Assembly (NCBI GenBank): GCA_945905745.1
Contig: CAMDQF010000019.1
Coordinates: 1-38,451, forward strand
Direction of reading: 5' to 3'
From: Litorilinea aerophila
GTDB taxonomy: Bacteria; Chloroflexota; Anaerolineae; Caldilineales; Caldilineaceae
DNA length: 38,451 nt
The notes beneath the pieces were generated by a model. The model saw only the letters and a list, made by a program, of their open reading frames with translations. It had not been told where the DNA came from and ran no database searches. Every line of letters begins with the position of its first letter. Position 1 is the first letter of the stretch. Shown here piece after piece: positions 6,931-15,560 of this stretch. The position numbers and the translations under genes are program-made.

Positions 6931-7997
6931 AACGTCTTCTTCCCCGTCGCTGGCTCGACCTAATCGCCCTGGCCCTGGGGCTTTTCCTCTTTTGGCTCTT
7001 TGCCCGTCAGATTGCCTGGGCCGAGAGTTTGGCTCTGCTGGGACGCATCGGCCCCCAGCCCTTCCTGATCTATATCGCCGTCAATATTGGCATCGCCTTT
7101 CTCTTTGCCAACCGCTGGTGGCTGCTCCTGCGGGGGATGGGCGTTCACGTCGCCTATGGCCGGGTTGCCATCTACCGGCTGATTGGTGCGACTGTCAGCC
7201 TGCTCACCCCCGGCCCCCAGTTTGGCGGCGAACCGGCCCAGGTCTGGCTGCTGGTGCGCCGGGCTGGGGTCCCGTCTGCCCCGGCTATCGCCGCGGTCGC
7301 CCTGGACAGGCTGCTCGAATTGACGGTCAATCTGGCCTTTGTGACCGGGGGGATTCTCTACACTCTGTGGAGCGGTCTGCTCGGCCCGGTTTTGGATATG
7401 CGGGGGATTCTGCTGGCGCTGATTCCCTTGGGCCTGCCCCCGCTGCTGCTCTTTGCCTTCTGGGCACAGGGCCGATTTCTGGCAACAGCCATCCTCGCCC
7501 TGCTCAAGCCCCTGCCGAAACGGTGGCGAGACCCGCCGCTGGCTTTCGTCGAACCCTTGCGCCGGGGAGAGGCTTACATCCACGGGATTCTGCGCAGCAA
7601 TCCACGGCTGATCCTCATCGGCGGGCTGGTTTCGGTGGGCAATTGGGTTGTGCTGTTGGCCGATTTCTGGCTGGCAACCCGGCTCATCGGTCTGGAATTG
7701 GATTTTGCCCAGTTCATCGGCTTTGTGGTGGCGGCGCGCCTCGCGATTCTGCTGCCCATTCCCGCGGGGCTGGGCGCGTTGGAAGCCAGTCAGATTTTGG
7801 CGGCCCAGCGTCTGGGGTTGAACCCCGCCTTTGGCCTGGGGCTGGTACTCTTCTTCCGGGTGCGGGATGTGGTCCTGGCCTTGATTGGTCTCTGGCTGGC
7901 CTGGTATGTGCGTAGGCTGGGTTCTCCCGGCAAGACAACGCTGACTACAAATCTGTCTGCACCGGGAGAACCCAACCTACGCGAGGAGAAGCGATGA
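6927..7997 (+). CDS. YbhN/UPF0104-like integral membrane protein (flippase or lipid-synthase membrane domain)
   Basis: I start this at the TTG at 6927, which overlaps the previous stop (TTGA) and has GAGG 7 bases before. This gives 356 residues with about eight membrane helices. The order RRWLDLIALALGLFLFWLF, NRWWLLLRGMGVHV, LLTPGPQFGGEPAQVWLL and LLPIPAGLGALEASQ is typical of the membrane domain shared by lysyl-phosphatidylglycerol synthase/flippase and YbhN/AglD proteins. Function is probably lipid or lipid-linked sugar translocation, which fits the phospholipid enzyme upstream. The last 30 codons (from about 7910) are built from a palindromic repeat and look like an acquired tail. The stop overlaps the next ATG (ATGA). 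Confidence 0.75.
   Translation: MKRLLPRRWLDLIALALGLFLFWLFARQIAWAESLALLGRIGPQPFLIYIAVNIGIAFLFANRWWLLLRGMGVHVAYGRVAIYRLIGATVSLLTPGPQFGGEPAQVWLLVRRAGVPSAPAIAAVALDRLLELTVNLAFVTGGILYTLWSGLLGPVLDMRGILLALIPLGLPPLLLFAFWAQGRFLATAILALLKPLPKRWRDPPLAFVEPLRRGEAYIHGILRSNPRLILIGGLVSVGNWVVLLADFWLATRLIGLELDFAQFIGFVVAARLAILLPIPAGLGALEASQILAAQRLGLNPAFGLGLVLFFRVRDVVLALIGLWLAWYVRRLGSPGKTTLTTNLSAPGEPNLREEKR
7910..7982. repeat. 73-bp palindromic element forming the 3' end of a gene
   Basis: 21-base arms (7910-7930 and 7962-7982, one mismatch) contain GGGTTCTCCCGG and its complement. It encodes the last residues of the YbhN-like protein (RLGSPGK to PGEPNLR). It ends 11 bases before the next gene's start, with GAGGAG directly after it. 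Confidence 0.8.
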
Positions 7998-8494
7998 ATC
8001 CACAATTGAGCAGCAGCGCGCAGAAGGTGCAGGACGCCCTCTCCCGCCACGGAGTTGATCTGCGGGTGGTGGAGATGCCCGATAGCACCCGCACGGCAGC
8101 CGACGCCGCGGCAGCCATCGGCTGTGCGGTGGCGCAGATCGCCAAGTCGCTGATCTTCCGGGCCAAAGAGAGCGACCGGCCTGTGCTGGTGGTGGCCTGC
8201 GGCACCAACCGGGTGGACGAGAAGAAGGTGGCCGCGCTGATCGGCGAAGCCATCGGCAAGGCCGACGCCGAATTTGTGCGGGCACGCACGGGTTTTGTAA
8301 TCGGCGGGGTGTCGCCCGTGGGCCACACCGAAGCGCTCACCACACTGATCGACGCCGACCTGCTGGCCTTTGACGAAATCTGGGCCGCGGCCGGCACACC
8401 CAACGCCGTCTTTCGCCTGCTGCCCGCCGAACTGGTGACAATCACCGGCGGGCTGGTGGCGGACGTAAAACGTGACGTAAAACGTGAGGAGTGA
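7994..8494 (+). CDS. YbaK/EbsC-family aminoacyl-tRNA deacylase
   Basis: A 166-residue single-domain YbaK protein. It shows the N-terminal DLRVVEMPDSTRTAADAAAAIG, the core AQIAKSLIFRA with the family's conserved Lys, VACGTNRVDEKKV, and the glycine motif GFVIGGVSPVGH. These proteins hydrolyse mischarged tRNA, for example Cys- or Ala-tRNA(Pro), in the cytoplasm. The start ATG overlaps the upstream stop and has GAGGAG 5 bases before it. Its place in a lipid/cofactor operon does not explain its job. The gene ends in a short tandem of CGTGACGTAAAACGTGA, repeated twice in slightly different form. Confidence 0.88.
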   Translation: MNPQLSSSAQKVQDALSRHGVDLRVVEMPDSTRTAADAAAAIGCAVAQIAKSLIFRAKESDRPVLVVACGTNRVDEKKVAALIGEAIGKADAEFVRARTGFVIGGVSPVGHTEALTTLIDADLLAFDEIWAAAGTPNAVFRLLPAELVTITGGLVADVKRDVKREE

Positions 8495-8497
8495 AAC

Positions 8498-9877
8498 GTG
8501 AAGTTGGTCAATGCCCTGCGCCTCAACCCCACACCTGCCGCGCCGGAAGTCGTCGCCTTTACCGGCGCGGGGGGGAAGAGCGCCGCGCTCTTTCGGCTGG
8601 CCGGGGAGATTGTCGGCGCGGGCCAACGGGTTGTCACCACAACCACCACCCGCATCGCTGCCGAGCAGATCGCCCAGGCCCCACTCCATCTGCTCAGCGG
8701 TGACGGGCGGATCGACTGGTCTGCGCTGGAAGATGCGCTGAACAGCCACGGACATTGCTTGCTTCTCTCTGACGATCAGCCACCCAAAGCCGCGGGCGTC
8801 GATCCCCGGCTGGTGGATGGGCTGGCCCGCCGCGCCGCGGAGTTGAATTTGGCCGCGATTCTCGTCGAGGCCGACGGCAGCGCCCGCCGCCCGGCCAAAG
8901 CCCCGGCTGCCCACGAGCCGGTCATCCCCGACGCCACCACACTCCTCGTCCCGCTGCTGGGGCTGGACGCCATCGGTCTGCCTTTGGCCGAACCCCACGT
9001 TCACCGACCCGAACATCTGCGGGCACTGCTGGGCATTGCCGATCCAGCTACCCGCATCACCCCACAGATGGCGGCCCGGCTGTTGCTCGATCCTGCGGGC
9101 GGGCAAAAGGGCCGTCCCCCGGGTGCCCGCTTTCTGCCCCTTCTCAATAAAGCCGACAGCCCGACCCGGCTGTTCGCAGGGCGGCTGATCGCCCACCTTT
9201 TAGCGCTGCGCGGTCAGCCGTCCCTGCTGGCGGCGGTGGGCGAAGCAGAGACAAACCCCGTGCGCGAACGCTGGGGGCCAACCGTCGCGGTGGTGCTGGC
9301 GGCCGGCGCAGCCAGCCGGATGGGTCGGCCCAAGCAATTGTTGGAGATCGACGGGGAGGCGCTGGTGGTGCGGGCGGCCCGGCTGGCATTGTCCAGTGGG
9401 GCCAGCCAAGCGCTGGTGATTACCGGAGCCTACGGGGAGCGGGTCGAGGCTGCCCTGGCCCCGTTGCAGGCCGCAGCGGGGGGGCGGCTGCGGCTGATCC
9501 ACAACCCGGCCTGGGCGAGCGGCCAGGCGTCTAGCATCCAGGCAGCGACGAACGCGCTGGCAAACGACTGTCAGGCCGCCCTCTTCTTTCCGGTGGATCA
9601 GCCGAATCTGCCTGTCGCGCTGTTGCGGCGGATGTGGCACTCCTGGCGGGTGGGGAATGATCGGGTGGCGACGGCGGTAGAGAGGGAGGTGCGGGGTGCG
9701 CCCGCCATTTTTGACCGGCGCACCTTTGCCGAACTGCTCGCGCTGCGGGGGGATCAGGGCGCGCGCCCGCTGCTGCGCACGAATCCCTCAGCGGTCGCCA
9801 CACTCGCCGCCGACACCAGTTGGTTGGCCGATGTGGACACTCCAGACGATTGGGATGCGCTCGTTCGTGGCCGATAG
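8498..9877 (+). CDS. Fusion of YqeC-like (selenium-cofactor) domain and MocA-like nucleotidyltransferase
   Basis: A 459-residue protein from the GTG at 8498, with GAGGAG 6 bases before. Residues 1-235 match the YqeC family: P-loop AFTGAGGKSAALFRLA at about 18, VTTTTTRI, ILVEADGSARRPAKAP, FLPLLNKAD. Residues 265-459 are a MobA/MocA-type GT-A nucleotidyltransferase: VVLAAGAASRMGRPKQLL, VIGAY-like VITGAYGER, FFPVDQPNLP, DVDTPDDWDAL. MocA transfers CMP to molybdopterin. YqeC is genetically linked to selenium-dependent molybdenum hydroxylases. A fusion suggests both act in maturing one molybdenum cofactor. No molybdenum hydroxylase or selenium gene (selD, yqeB) is in the window, so the client enzyme is unknown. 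Confidence 0.85.
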   Translation: MKLVNALRLNPTPAAPEVVAFTGAGGKSAALFRLAGEIVGAGQRVVTTTTTRIAAEQIAQAPLHLLSGDGRIDWSALEDALNSHGHCLLLSDDQPPKAAGVDPRLVDGLARRAAELNLAAILVEADGSARRPAKAPAAHEPVIPDATTLLVPLLGLDAIGLPLAEPHVHRPEHLRALLGIADPATRITPQMAARLLLDPAGGQKGRPPGARFLPLLNKADSPTRLFAGRLIAHLLALRGQPSLLAAVGEAETNPVRERWGPTVAVVLAAGAASRMGRPKQLLEIDGEALVVRAARLALSSGASQALVITGAYGERVEAALAPLQAAAGGRLRLIHNPAWASGQASSIQAATNALANDCQAALFFPVDQPNLPVALLRRMWHSWRVGNDRVATAVEREVRGAPAIFDRRTFAELLALRGDQGARPLLRTNPSAVATLAADTSWLADVDTPDDWDALVRGR

Positions 9878-10188
9878 GTGAGTCGTTATCGGGGTCAGCC
9901 GGTCGTGTCGTCTGTTCTGAAAATAGCCACGGATGAACACAGATAAACGCGGATGGACACGGATTCAATCTGTGCAAATCTGTGCCATCTGTGGATAATT
10001 TGTTAGCGCGAATGAGTCTTGGGATCAGAGGGTAGGGGCATGAGGTGTGGTGGGGATGAGGATCATTTGACGGCAACATTTGCTTCCGCCACACCTCGTG
10101 CCCCTACAACGATAATTTCGTTGGTGTCTGTGTCAACCAGCCGTGTCGTCTGACCGGATAATCGATTCTTTGTTCGTCCAGACCTATG
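9878..10188. other. Gene-free stretch with two repeat types
   Basis: No supported gene between the fusion gene and the convergent CBS gene. About 9930-10005 is a repeat rich in CGGATGAACAC / AATCTGTG words. 10032-10107 is a 76-bp palindromic element with 19-base arms (GTAGGGGCATGAGGTGTGG, one mismatch). A terminator-type hairpin follows at 10189. Confidence 0.6.
10032..10107. repeat. 76-bp palindromic element, 19-base arms
   Basis: GTAGGGGCATGAGGTGTGG (10032-10050) pairs with 10089-10107 at 18 of 19 positions. It is MITE-like, with no coding capacity. Confidence 0.8.
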
Positions 10189-10240
10189 AAATGTGAAGCG
10201 CGAGATCAGTGGACGATCTCACGCTTCACATTTTACTTTT
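10189..10240. terminator. Bidirectional terminator hairpin
   Basis: Arms AAATGTGAAGCGCGAGATC (10189-10207) and 10215-10233 pair with one mismatch around a 7-base loop, followed by TTACTTTT. It sits between the converging mocA-like fusion (+) and CBS gene (-), and starts and ends with A/T runs. It could end transcription from both sides. Confidence 0.65.
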
Positions 10241-10272
10241 CGATCCACACCAGTGGCTTTGGGATCCAGCGC

Positions 10273-10731
10273 TTACTCTCGACCCGTTTTCTCGGCCTCC
10301 CAGGCCGCCGCGATCATCGAAAAAATATCGGTCTCTGTTACCATTCCGATTACCCGCAGCCGTCTGGAATTCTCACCGGCGGCTTCGACCACCGGCATTC
10401 CGCCGATTTTGTAACGCAGCATCTGCGTCACCAGTTCACCCACCGTAGCGTCCGGCCCAGTTGTGATCACATCTCTGGTCATAATGTCGGCTACCCCCAG
10501 CCACTCTTCTTCTGCGCCCGGTTCATAGCTGCTGCGTAGGCTGCCCGCGGTTTCAGCTTCCAACACGTCGGCATCGCTGACGATCCCGACCAGAAAGCCA
10601 TCGCCGTCCACCACTGGGATACGGCGGATGGAGTATTCATCCATCAGGTCGGCGGCGTCGGCGGCCAGGGCGTCGGGGTCGATGGTGATGACAGGGGCGT
10701 GCATGATTTTGTGAACGGGGATGCGGTGCAT
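10273..10731 (-). CDS. Tandem CBS-domain protein
   Basis: A 152-residue protein made of two CBS domains and little else. First: VHKIMHAPVITIDPDALAAD, then RRIPVVDGDGFLVGIVSDADVL. Second: VADIMTRDVITTGPDATVGE, then GMPVVE, RVIGMVTETDIFSMI. CBS pairs bind adenine nucleotides and usually regulate a partner enzyme or transporter; no catalytic domain is attached. The start at 10731 has GGGAG 6 bases before. A second, related CBS gene lies directly upstream on the same strand, so the two may form one heteromeric sensor. Confidence 0.9.
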   Translation of the reverse strand: MHRIPVHKIMHAPVITIDPDALAADAADLMDEYSIRRIPVVDGDGFLVGIVSDADVLEAETAGSLRSSYEPGAEEEWLGVADIMTRDVITTGPDATVGELVTQMLRYKIGGMPVVEAAGENSRRLRVIGMVTETDIFSMIAAAWEAEKTGRE

Positions 10732-10869
10732 AGGAGACTCCCTTTGCGCGTGGGACAGCCTGGGGAAAAAAACCGGATAGGTTCTGATGTAAACCGTTGT
10801 GCGTGTAGCGGTTCACGGACCACGCACAGCGAGAACAACAAGCGAGTTTCCGTCGTAGGGTAGTGGCTG

Positions 10870-11328
10870 TTAGTCCAGACAGACAAGAAAGCGGAGTGCG
10901 TCGGTTTCGGTGAAGATGCCGACAACTTTGCGATCGACAACCACGGGCAGACCGCTGATTTTATAGGCCAGCATCTTGCCACAGGCGTCTTTGATGGTAT
11001 CGGTTGGGGCCAGAGTAAAGGGATCGGGGGTCATGGCGGAGCTAACCGGCAGCTTGGCCCAGAAGTAGTTGATTTCAAACAGACTCAGGCTCGAAACACT
11101 GGAAGGAGCAGCCTGGCGCACATCGCCCAGACTCAGAATGCCGATGAGATTGCCCTCGTCGTCCACCACCGGCAGGCGGCGGCAGCGGTATTCGGCCATC
11201 ATATCCCTTGCGTCGGCCAGGGAGGCATCCACCGTGCAGGTGTAGGGGTTGGGGGTCATCCAATCGGACACCAGTGCGGTAGCTACCCTTGTTTTTATCG
11301 AACTACTCACTGGTGTCCGCACGGTCAT
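10870..11328 (-). CDS. Tandem CBS-domain protein, paralogue of the next gene
   Basis: 152 residues, two CBS domains: VSDWMTPNPYTCTVDASLAD with RRLPVVDDEGNLIGILSLGDV, then VSSAMTPDPFTLAPTDTIKD with ISGLPVVVDRKVVGIFTETDA. Its length equals that of the paralogue at 10273-10731, and the insert between the domains is similarly placed, consistent with an old tandem duplication. The 138 bases between the genes hold a short dyad (TGTGCGTG ... CACGCACA). It probably senses nucleotides in the cytoplasm; the partner is unknown. Confidence 0.88.
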   Translation of the reverse strand: MTVRTPVSSSIKTRVATALVSDWMTPNPYTCTVDASLADARDMMAEYRCRRLPVVDDEGNLIGILSLGDVRQAAPSSVSSLSLFEINYFWAKLPVSSAMTPDPFTLAPTDTIKDACGKMLAYKISGLPVVVDRKVVGIFTETDALRFLVCLD

Positions 11329-11383
11329 AGAAACAATTCTCCATCCGCTTCTAGCGCAATCTCTATGCTACTACATCATAGCA

Positions 11384-12121
11384 TCAGCCAAGAATGGTTG
11401 CCAACTGGGAGAGCGCCGTCACGACCGCCACCCCAGGGGGCAGACTCAGCCCGTCAGCACCTTTGGGCCGATAGAGACAGAAATCCAGACCCGCAGCCAG
11501 CGCGCCTGCCAGATCGTGGCTGAGCGAATCACCCACATAAAGCGCCGCCGAGGGAGCCACTCCCAGGTTGGCCAGCGCGTGGGCAAAGATGCGCACATCC
11601 GGCTTGGCCCAGCCCACCGCGCCAGAGATGACGATTGTCTCGAAAAAGTCGGTTCGCCCGGCTGCGGCCAGACGGGGGCGCTGGGTGTCCGCATAGCCGT
11701 TGCTGATCACCCCCAGCCGGTAGCGGGTGGAAAGGGCCGCCAGAATTTCCTGCGCGTCTGCTTCCAGCACGGCCACATGGGCAAAGAGTTGCCAATAGCG
11801 CTCGGCCAGATCGGTCTGGTCGAGGATGTCCATTCCCGGCGGGGCGCAGACCGCGGCAAAAATGGCCTCCACAATCGCCTCTCTGGATGCGTCCGCAGCC
11901 AGACCGCTGGCCCAGTGGCCTGGGCTGGCCTGGGCATAGGCAGCTAGAAACGCTTCCCCAGTAGTGGGCGACAGGTCCGGAACAGACTCCGCCAGCAGAC
12001 GGCGCACTGTCTCCCGCTCGCAAGCGATGAGATCGAAGAGTGTTCCGTCCATATCAAAGAGGATAACAGCATAGGGTTGTGGCACAGTCAATCCTGGGTT
12101 CACAGAGGGCGGTGTCTTCAT
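11384..12121 (-). CDS. HAD-superfamily hydrolase (YjjG/nucleotidase-like)
   Basis: A 245-residue HAD phosphatase with all four motifs: VILFDMDGTLF (nucleophile Asp near 25), VISNGYADTQR, the Lys of GWAKPDVRIF, and YVGDSLSHDLAGALAAG. The helical cap between motifs I and II (CERETVRRLLAES onward) is subclass I, as in YjjG and other pyrimidine 5'-nucleotidases. It probably dephosphorylates a small phospho-metabolite; the substrate is not predictable. It is co-directional with tsaE 66 bases upstream. Confidence 0.85.
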   Translation of the reverse strand: MKTPPSVNPGLTVPQPYAVILFDMDGTLFDLIACERETVRRLLAESVPDLSPTTGEAFLAAYAQASPGHWASGLAADASREAIVEAIFAAVCAPPGMDILDQTDLAERYWQLFAHVAVLEADAQEILAALSTRYRLGVISNGYADTQRPRLAAAGRTDFFETIVISGAVGWAKPDVRIFAHALANLGVAPSAALYVGDSLSHDLAGALAAGLDFCLYRPKGADGLSLPPGVAVVTALSQLATILG

Positions 12122-12187
12122 CGCAGAGCATAATTGAGGGGCGGAATTCGCTTTTATCAGTGGCTCAAAAGGCTTTCCGCAGCAGAC

Positions 12188-12742
12188 TCATTCCACCAAC
12201 GCCTGCAGAAGATCGGTAGCTGCCTGGCCCCAGGCGCGCAGAGAGAAACCGCGCACGTCCGGCGTGTCCTCATCGGCACTGCCCTCCACATCCAATCGTT
12301 CCTCTGGCAGCAACGAACCCAACCGATCGGCCCATTCCACCACCAGCACCAGCAGGCCGTAGCTCGACGATGCCTCCAGATCGTCCAGCAACTCGCCGTA
12401 ACCGATGCCGTCCAGCTCTGCTGGGCTGTTCCCTTCCAGCCGGTAGAGATCCGCATGGACCAGCCGCCGGGTGGTTGCGCCTTTGCCCTGGGTATATTCA
12501 TTGACCAGTGTAAAAGTGGGGCTGGTCACTGTGACCGGCAGACCCAGACCCGCGGCCAGCCCTTTAGTAAAGGTCGTCTTGCCCGCGCCCAGATCGCCAG
12601 AGAGGGCAATGAACAGATTGGAGCGAATGGCCTGGCCAAGCCGCTGGCCCAGGCGGATCGTCTCCTCCGGGCTGCGGGTGGTCAGGAGGAGACGAGTTGG
12701 GGCAGAAGGCGCCGCGACCGCGCCGGGGGGTGGGTGGATCAC
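12188..12742 (-). CDS. tsaE: tRNA threonylcarbamoyladenosine biosynthesis ATPase TsaE
   Basis: 184 residues with the TsaE P-loop GDLGAGKTTFTKGL at about 49, the switch TSPTFTLVNEY, the HADLYRLE strand, and LLVLVVEWADRLG as the Walker-B-like strand with its Glu-Trp. TsaE powers the TsaBD complex that makes N6-threonylcarbamoyladenosine on ANN-decoding tRNAs. The C-terminal tail (GSADEDTPDVRGFSLRAW) is usual in length. The exact start is uncertain; the first 18 residues are Pro/Ala-rich and could be untranslated. No tsaB or tsaD neighbour is present. Confidence 0.9.
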   Translation of the reverse strand: MIHPPPGAVAAPSAPTRLLLTTRSPEETIRLGQRLGQAIRSNLFIALSGDLGAGKTTFTKGLAAGLGLPVTVTSPTFTLVNEYTQGKGATTRRLVHADLYRLEGNSPAELDGIGYGELLDDLEASSSYGLLVLVVEWADRLGSLLPEERLDVEGSADEDTPDVRGFSLRAWGQAATDLLQALVE

Positions 12743-12837
12743 TGAAATTTGTGCCTTTTCACAATCGTTCTTGTCAGATTAGTGTCCATGCCCGATTGGG
12801 CAGAAGCAGGGATGAAAACAGGGTTCGCCGGTGACAA

Positions 12838-12875
12838 GGACGCAACTCCCAATCCCCGATCCCCATTCCCCAGTC
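12838..12875. repeat. 'CCCCAATCCCC' tandem-word repeat
   Basis: Short degenerate repeats of CCCAATCCCC / GATCCCC / CCAGTCCC lie between tsaE and the sugar-nucleotide gene. The same words recur at 15468-15560, near 18090 and near 32553. Confidence 0.6.
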
Positions 12876-12911
12876 CCTATTTTCAGAATCGATGAACATC
12901 ACCGCTCCTAT

Positions 12912-15443
12912 TTACAATCCGCCATCCTCTTTCATTCCAATCGAATCAATGAGCAGACGCACCTCATCCGCATATTCGTTTACCAAATGGGTAGCTCGTT
13001 CGCTGTTTGCGGCTTCTGCGCTGATCTCTACGAAGGGCATGTCTGGGTTAGGGCCGATGTGTACCCACTCCGCGTCGGTCAACACAATCTTGAAACCGTC
13101 GATGGTGATTACATTTGCGCCCTTATATTGCTGGTTGAGCTTGCGCATAAGCGCGCCTTTGATCTCCCAGGGGGCGGGGATGCGGTCGTGAGCCATGAAG
13201 GATTGGGGCAAATAGCGGGTCGCCTCGCTGATTTTCATGCCTCGCACGGCCAAATACTCCAATAGACGCACAGTGGCCATCAGCCCATCGGCCGCGGGCA
13301 AGAAGTCGGGAAAGAGGAACTGGCCTGTCCCATCCAGGGCCAGGAGTACATCCGACTGAGTCGCGGCCTGCATAATGGCCCGAAAATCATTTTTGGTGAA
13401 TACAATCGGTGACTTGTGCCACCGGGCCACTGTGGCAAAGGCGTTAGGCAAAGTGACAGGCAAGACGATCGTGCGACCCGGATTGGCATAGAGGGCCAGT
13501 TCCGTCATCAACAACGCGGCGGTCATATTGTCCAGCACTTGGCCCCGTTCATCTACGACGAATATCTTCTCCCCGCCCACATCCAGCTTCACCCCCACAT
13601 GGGCAGCCAGAACGCTCATAATTTTGGACATCCGCTGCAGATCGCTTTGGAAGCGATCGCGCAGAATCGCCAGCTTTGTCTCGTCGATAATCGCGTTGAG
13701 CGGCAGCACTTCCACACCAATCCGGATGAGCAGCGCAGAAAGCACATCTGCCGCCGAGCCGTGGGAGTAGTCGATGACCAGGGTAAAGCCAGCGTTGCGG
13801 ATGCGGGTGCAATCCACCCGCTGCAAAAAGTCCTCTACATATTTTTCAACCGGCCGCGGGGCATAGTCGATGCGCCCGATCTCCTGGAAATAGGCCCGTC
13901 GAAAATCCTCCCGATGGAAGATGCGCTCGATGCTGCGTTCTGTGTTGCGGCTCTGGTTCAGCCCCTCTTCGTTCATCAGGCGGATGTCCACCACCCGTTG
14001 GTCAAAGGGGCTAAGACGTACATGGATGCCCGCGGAGGTGCCGGGGTCTGAGCGGACAAAATGGCGAGCCACCGGAATGGGCAGGGTCGCCAGGTCCCAG
14101 ACATTGACACCACTGCCAGCCAGCCCGCTGATCAGCGCCCGTTTCAGCATACGCGAACTGCGATGTACATCCCGGTTGATGGCGACGTAGCTGTCTGCAG
14201 GCAGGGCCGCGCCCATAGCCGCACCGAGCTTGGCCGCAAATTCTGGGGTCAGGTCCACATTGACTATTCCGGTAACCCCAAACTGACCAAAGAGCGTGCG
14301 ACGGCCCTGGCTGCCCCAGATAATGCTCTGCCGCACGGTCGCCCCGGTTTCGATCTCTTTGTTCGGCCAGAGTTTAACGTCGGCGTGGATGACGCAATTT
14401 TCATCCAGCACACAGTTGTCACCGATCACCGCGCCCTCATAGGCCACCACACCACTCTTGATGCTGCATTGACGACCTACGATCACGCCCCGCAATTCGC
14501 AGGCTTCGCCCACATAAGTGTTGCGCCACATGACGCTGCGTTCCACCCGGCTGTGGTTGTCGATGACTGTGTAGTCCCGAATGACGGTTGGCCCGTGGAT
14601 CGAGACGCCGCCTTTGATCTTCACTGAATTGCCCAGATAGACCGGCCCGTAAATCTGGGCATCTGGAGCGATCTCCACATTCGCTCCGGTCACAATACCG
14701 CCCCATTGCTGGACGCCCAGTGGCTGAAAGGTGCGTACCAACCCCGAAAGCATATCCGCGTTGGCCCGCATATATTCGGTGATGCTCCCAATATCACACC
14801 AGTAGCCTTCGGCCACATAGCCGAAGAGGGGGCGCTTTTCGGCCAGAAGTTGGGGGAAAAGATTCGTGGAAAAATCGAAGGGGGAATCGTCGGGGATGTA
14901 GTCGAAAATTTCCGGTTCCAGCACATAAATCCCCGTATTCACACGATCGGAGATGACGCTCCCCCAATCTGGTTTTTCCAGGAATTGGGTGATCCGTCCT
15001 GCCTCGTCGGTGATTACAACGCCGTACTGTTGAGGGTCTTTGACAGAAAAGAGAGCCAACGTGGCAAAGGATTGGGCTTTGCGGTGGTAGTCGAGCATTG
15101 CCTGCAGGTCAAAATCAGTAAGCGCGTCGCCACTGATCACCAGAAAAGTATCGTCCAAATGGCGGGCCGCATTCTTTACACCGCCGGCTGTGCCCAGAGG
15201 AGATTCTTCAATCGCGTAGGTCAACTGCATTCCCAGGCTGCTGCCGTCGCCAAAGTAGTCCTGAATCACCGCTGGCAGGAACTGGAGCGTAATCACCACA
15301 TCCAGAATGCCGTGATGTTTGAGCAGATCGAGAATATGGCCCAACACCGGCTTGTTGACAATGGGAACCATCGGCTTGGGGCGCCCCACCGTCAGCGGAC
15401 GCAAGCGTGATCCTTCTCCCCCCGCCATCACGACAGCTTTCAC
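12912..15443 (-). CDS. Sugar-nucleotide pyrophosphorylase / hexapeptide / phosphomannomutase-like three-domain protein
   Basis: 843 residues from a GTG at 15443, with AAAGGAG 8 bases before. Domain 1 (1-235) is a GT-A nucleotidyltransferase: [52 protein letters not shown]. Domain 2 (about 250-370) is a left-handed beta-helix of hexapeptides ([31 protein letters not shown]). Domain 3 (about 385-835) has the phosphohexomutase fold. The family is annotated as mannose-1-phosphate guanylyltransferase and supplies GDP-mannose or a related sugar nucleotide for envelope glycans. In domain 3 the TASHNP serine loop reads HVRLSPFDQ and the metal-binding DGDxDR loop reads LDVGGEKIF, so mutase activity is doubtful. 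A regulatory or scaffold role is possible. Confidence 0.82.
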   Translation of the reverse strand: MKAVVMAGGEGSRLRPLTVGRPKPMVPIVNKPVLGHILDLLKHHGILDVVITLQFLPAVIQDYFGDGSSLGMQLTYAIEESPLGTAGGVKNAARHLDDTFLVISGDALTDFDLQAMLDYHRKAQSFATLALFSVKDPQQYGVVITDEAGRITQFLEKPDWGSVISDRVNTGIYVLEPEIFDYIPDDSPFDFSTNLFPQLLAEKRPLFGYVAEGYWCDIGSITEYMRANADMLSGLVRTFQPLGVQQWGGIVTGANVEIAPDAQIYGPVYLGNSVKIKGGVSIHGPTVIRDYTVIDNHSRVERSVMWRNTYVGEACELRGVIVGRQCSIKSGVVAYEGAVIGDNCVLDENCVIHADVKLWPNKEIETGATVRQSIIWGSQGRRTLFGQFGVTGIVNVDLTPEFAAKLGAAMGAALPADSYVAINRDVHRSSRMLKRALISGLAGSGVNVWDLATLPIPVARHFVRSDPGTSAGIHVRLSPFDQRVVDIRLMNEEGLNQSRNTERSIERIFHREDFRRAYFQEIGRIDYAPRPVEKYVEDFLQRVDCTRIRNAGFTLVIDYSHGSAADVLSALLIRIGVEVLPLNAIIDETKLAILRDRFQSDLQRMSKIMSVLAAHVGVKLDVGGEKIFVVDERGQVLDNMTAALLMTELALYANPGRTIVLPVTLPNAFATVARWHKSPIVFTKNDFRAIMQAATQSDVLLALDGTGQFLFPDFLPAADGLMATVRLLEYLAVRGMKISEATRYLPQSFMAHDRIPAPWEIKGALMRKLNQQYKGANVITIDGFKIVLTDAEWVHIGPNPDMPFVEISAEAANSERATHLVNEYADEVRLLIDSIGMKEDGGL

Positions 15444-15467
15444 TCAGATTGCTCCTTTGAATGTGAA

Positions 15468-15560
15468 GGGATTGGGGACTGGGGATCGGGGATCAGGGAT
15501 TGGGGCAACCCGATCCCCAGTTTCCAGTCCCCAATCCCCAGTCCCCAATCCCCGAAATAG
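15468..15560. repeat. 'GGGGATTGGGGACT' repeat cluster in both orientations
   Basis: Words GGGATTGGGGACTGGGGATC and their complements run head-to-head across 15468-15560 with a short centre near 15508. The right half is translated as the last residues of the SCO1664-like gene. The G-runs on one strand could form G-quadruplexes. Confidence 0.65.

Noticed and set aside
9930-10005. Possible small RNA from the CGGATGAACAC-type repeat
   Set aside because: Similar words recur near other genes; no promoter or conserved fold was seen, so it is better explained as a repeat.
12157-12745. Alternative frames over tsaE
   Set aside because: The tsaE frame has all family motifs; other frames have none.
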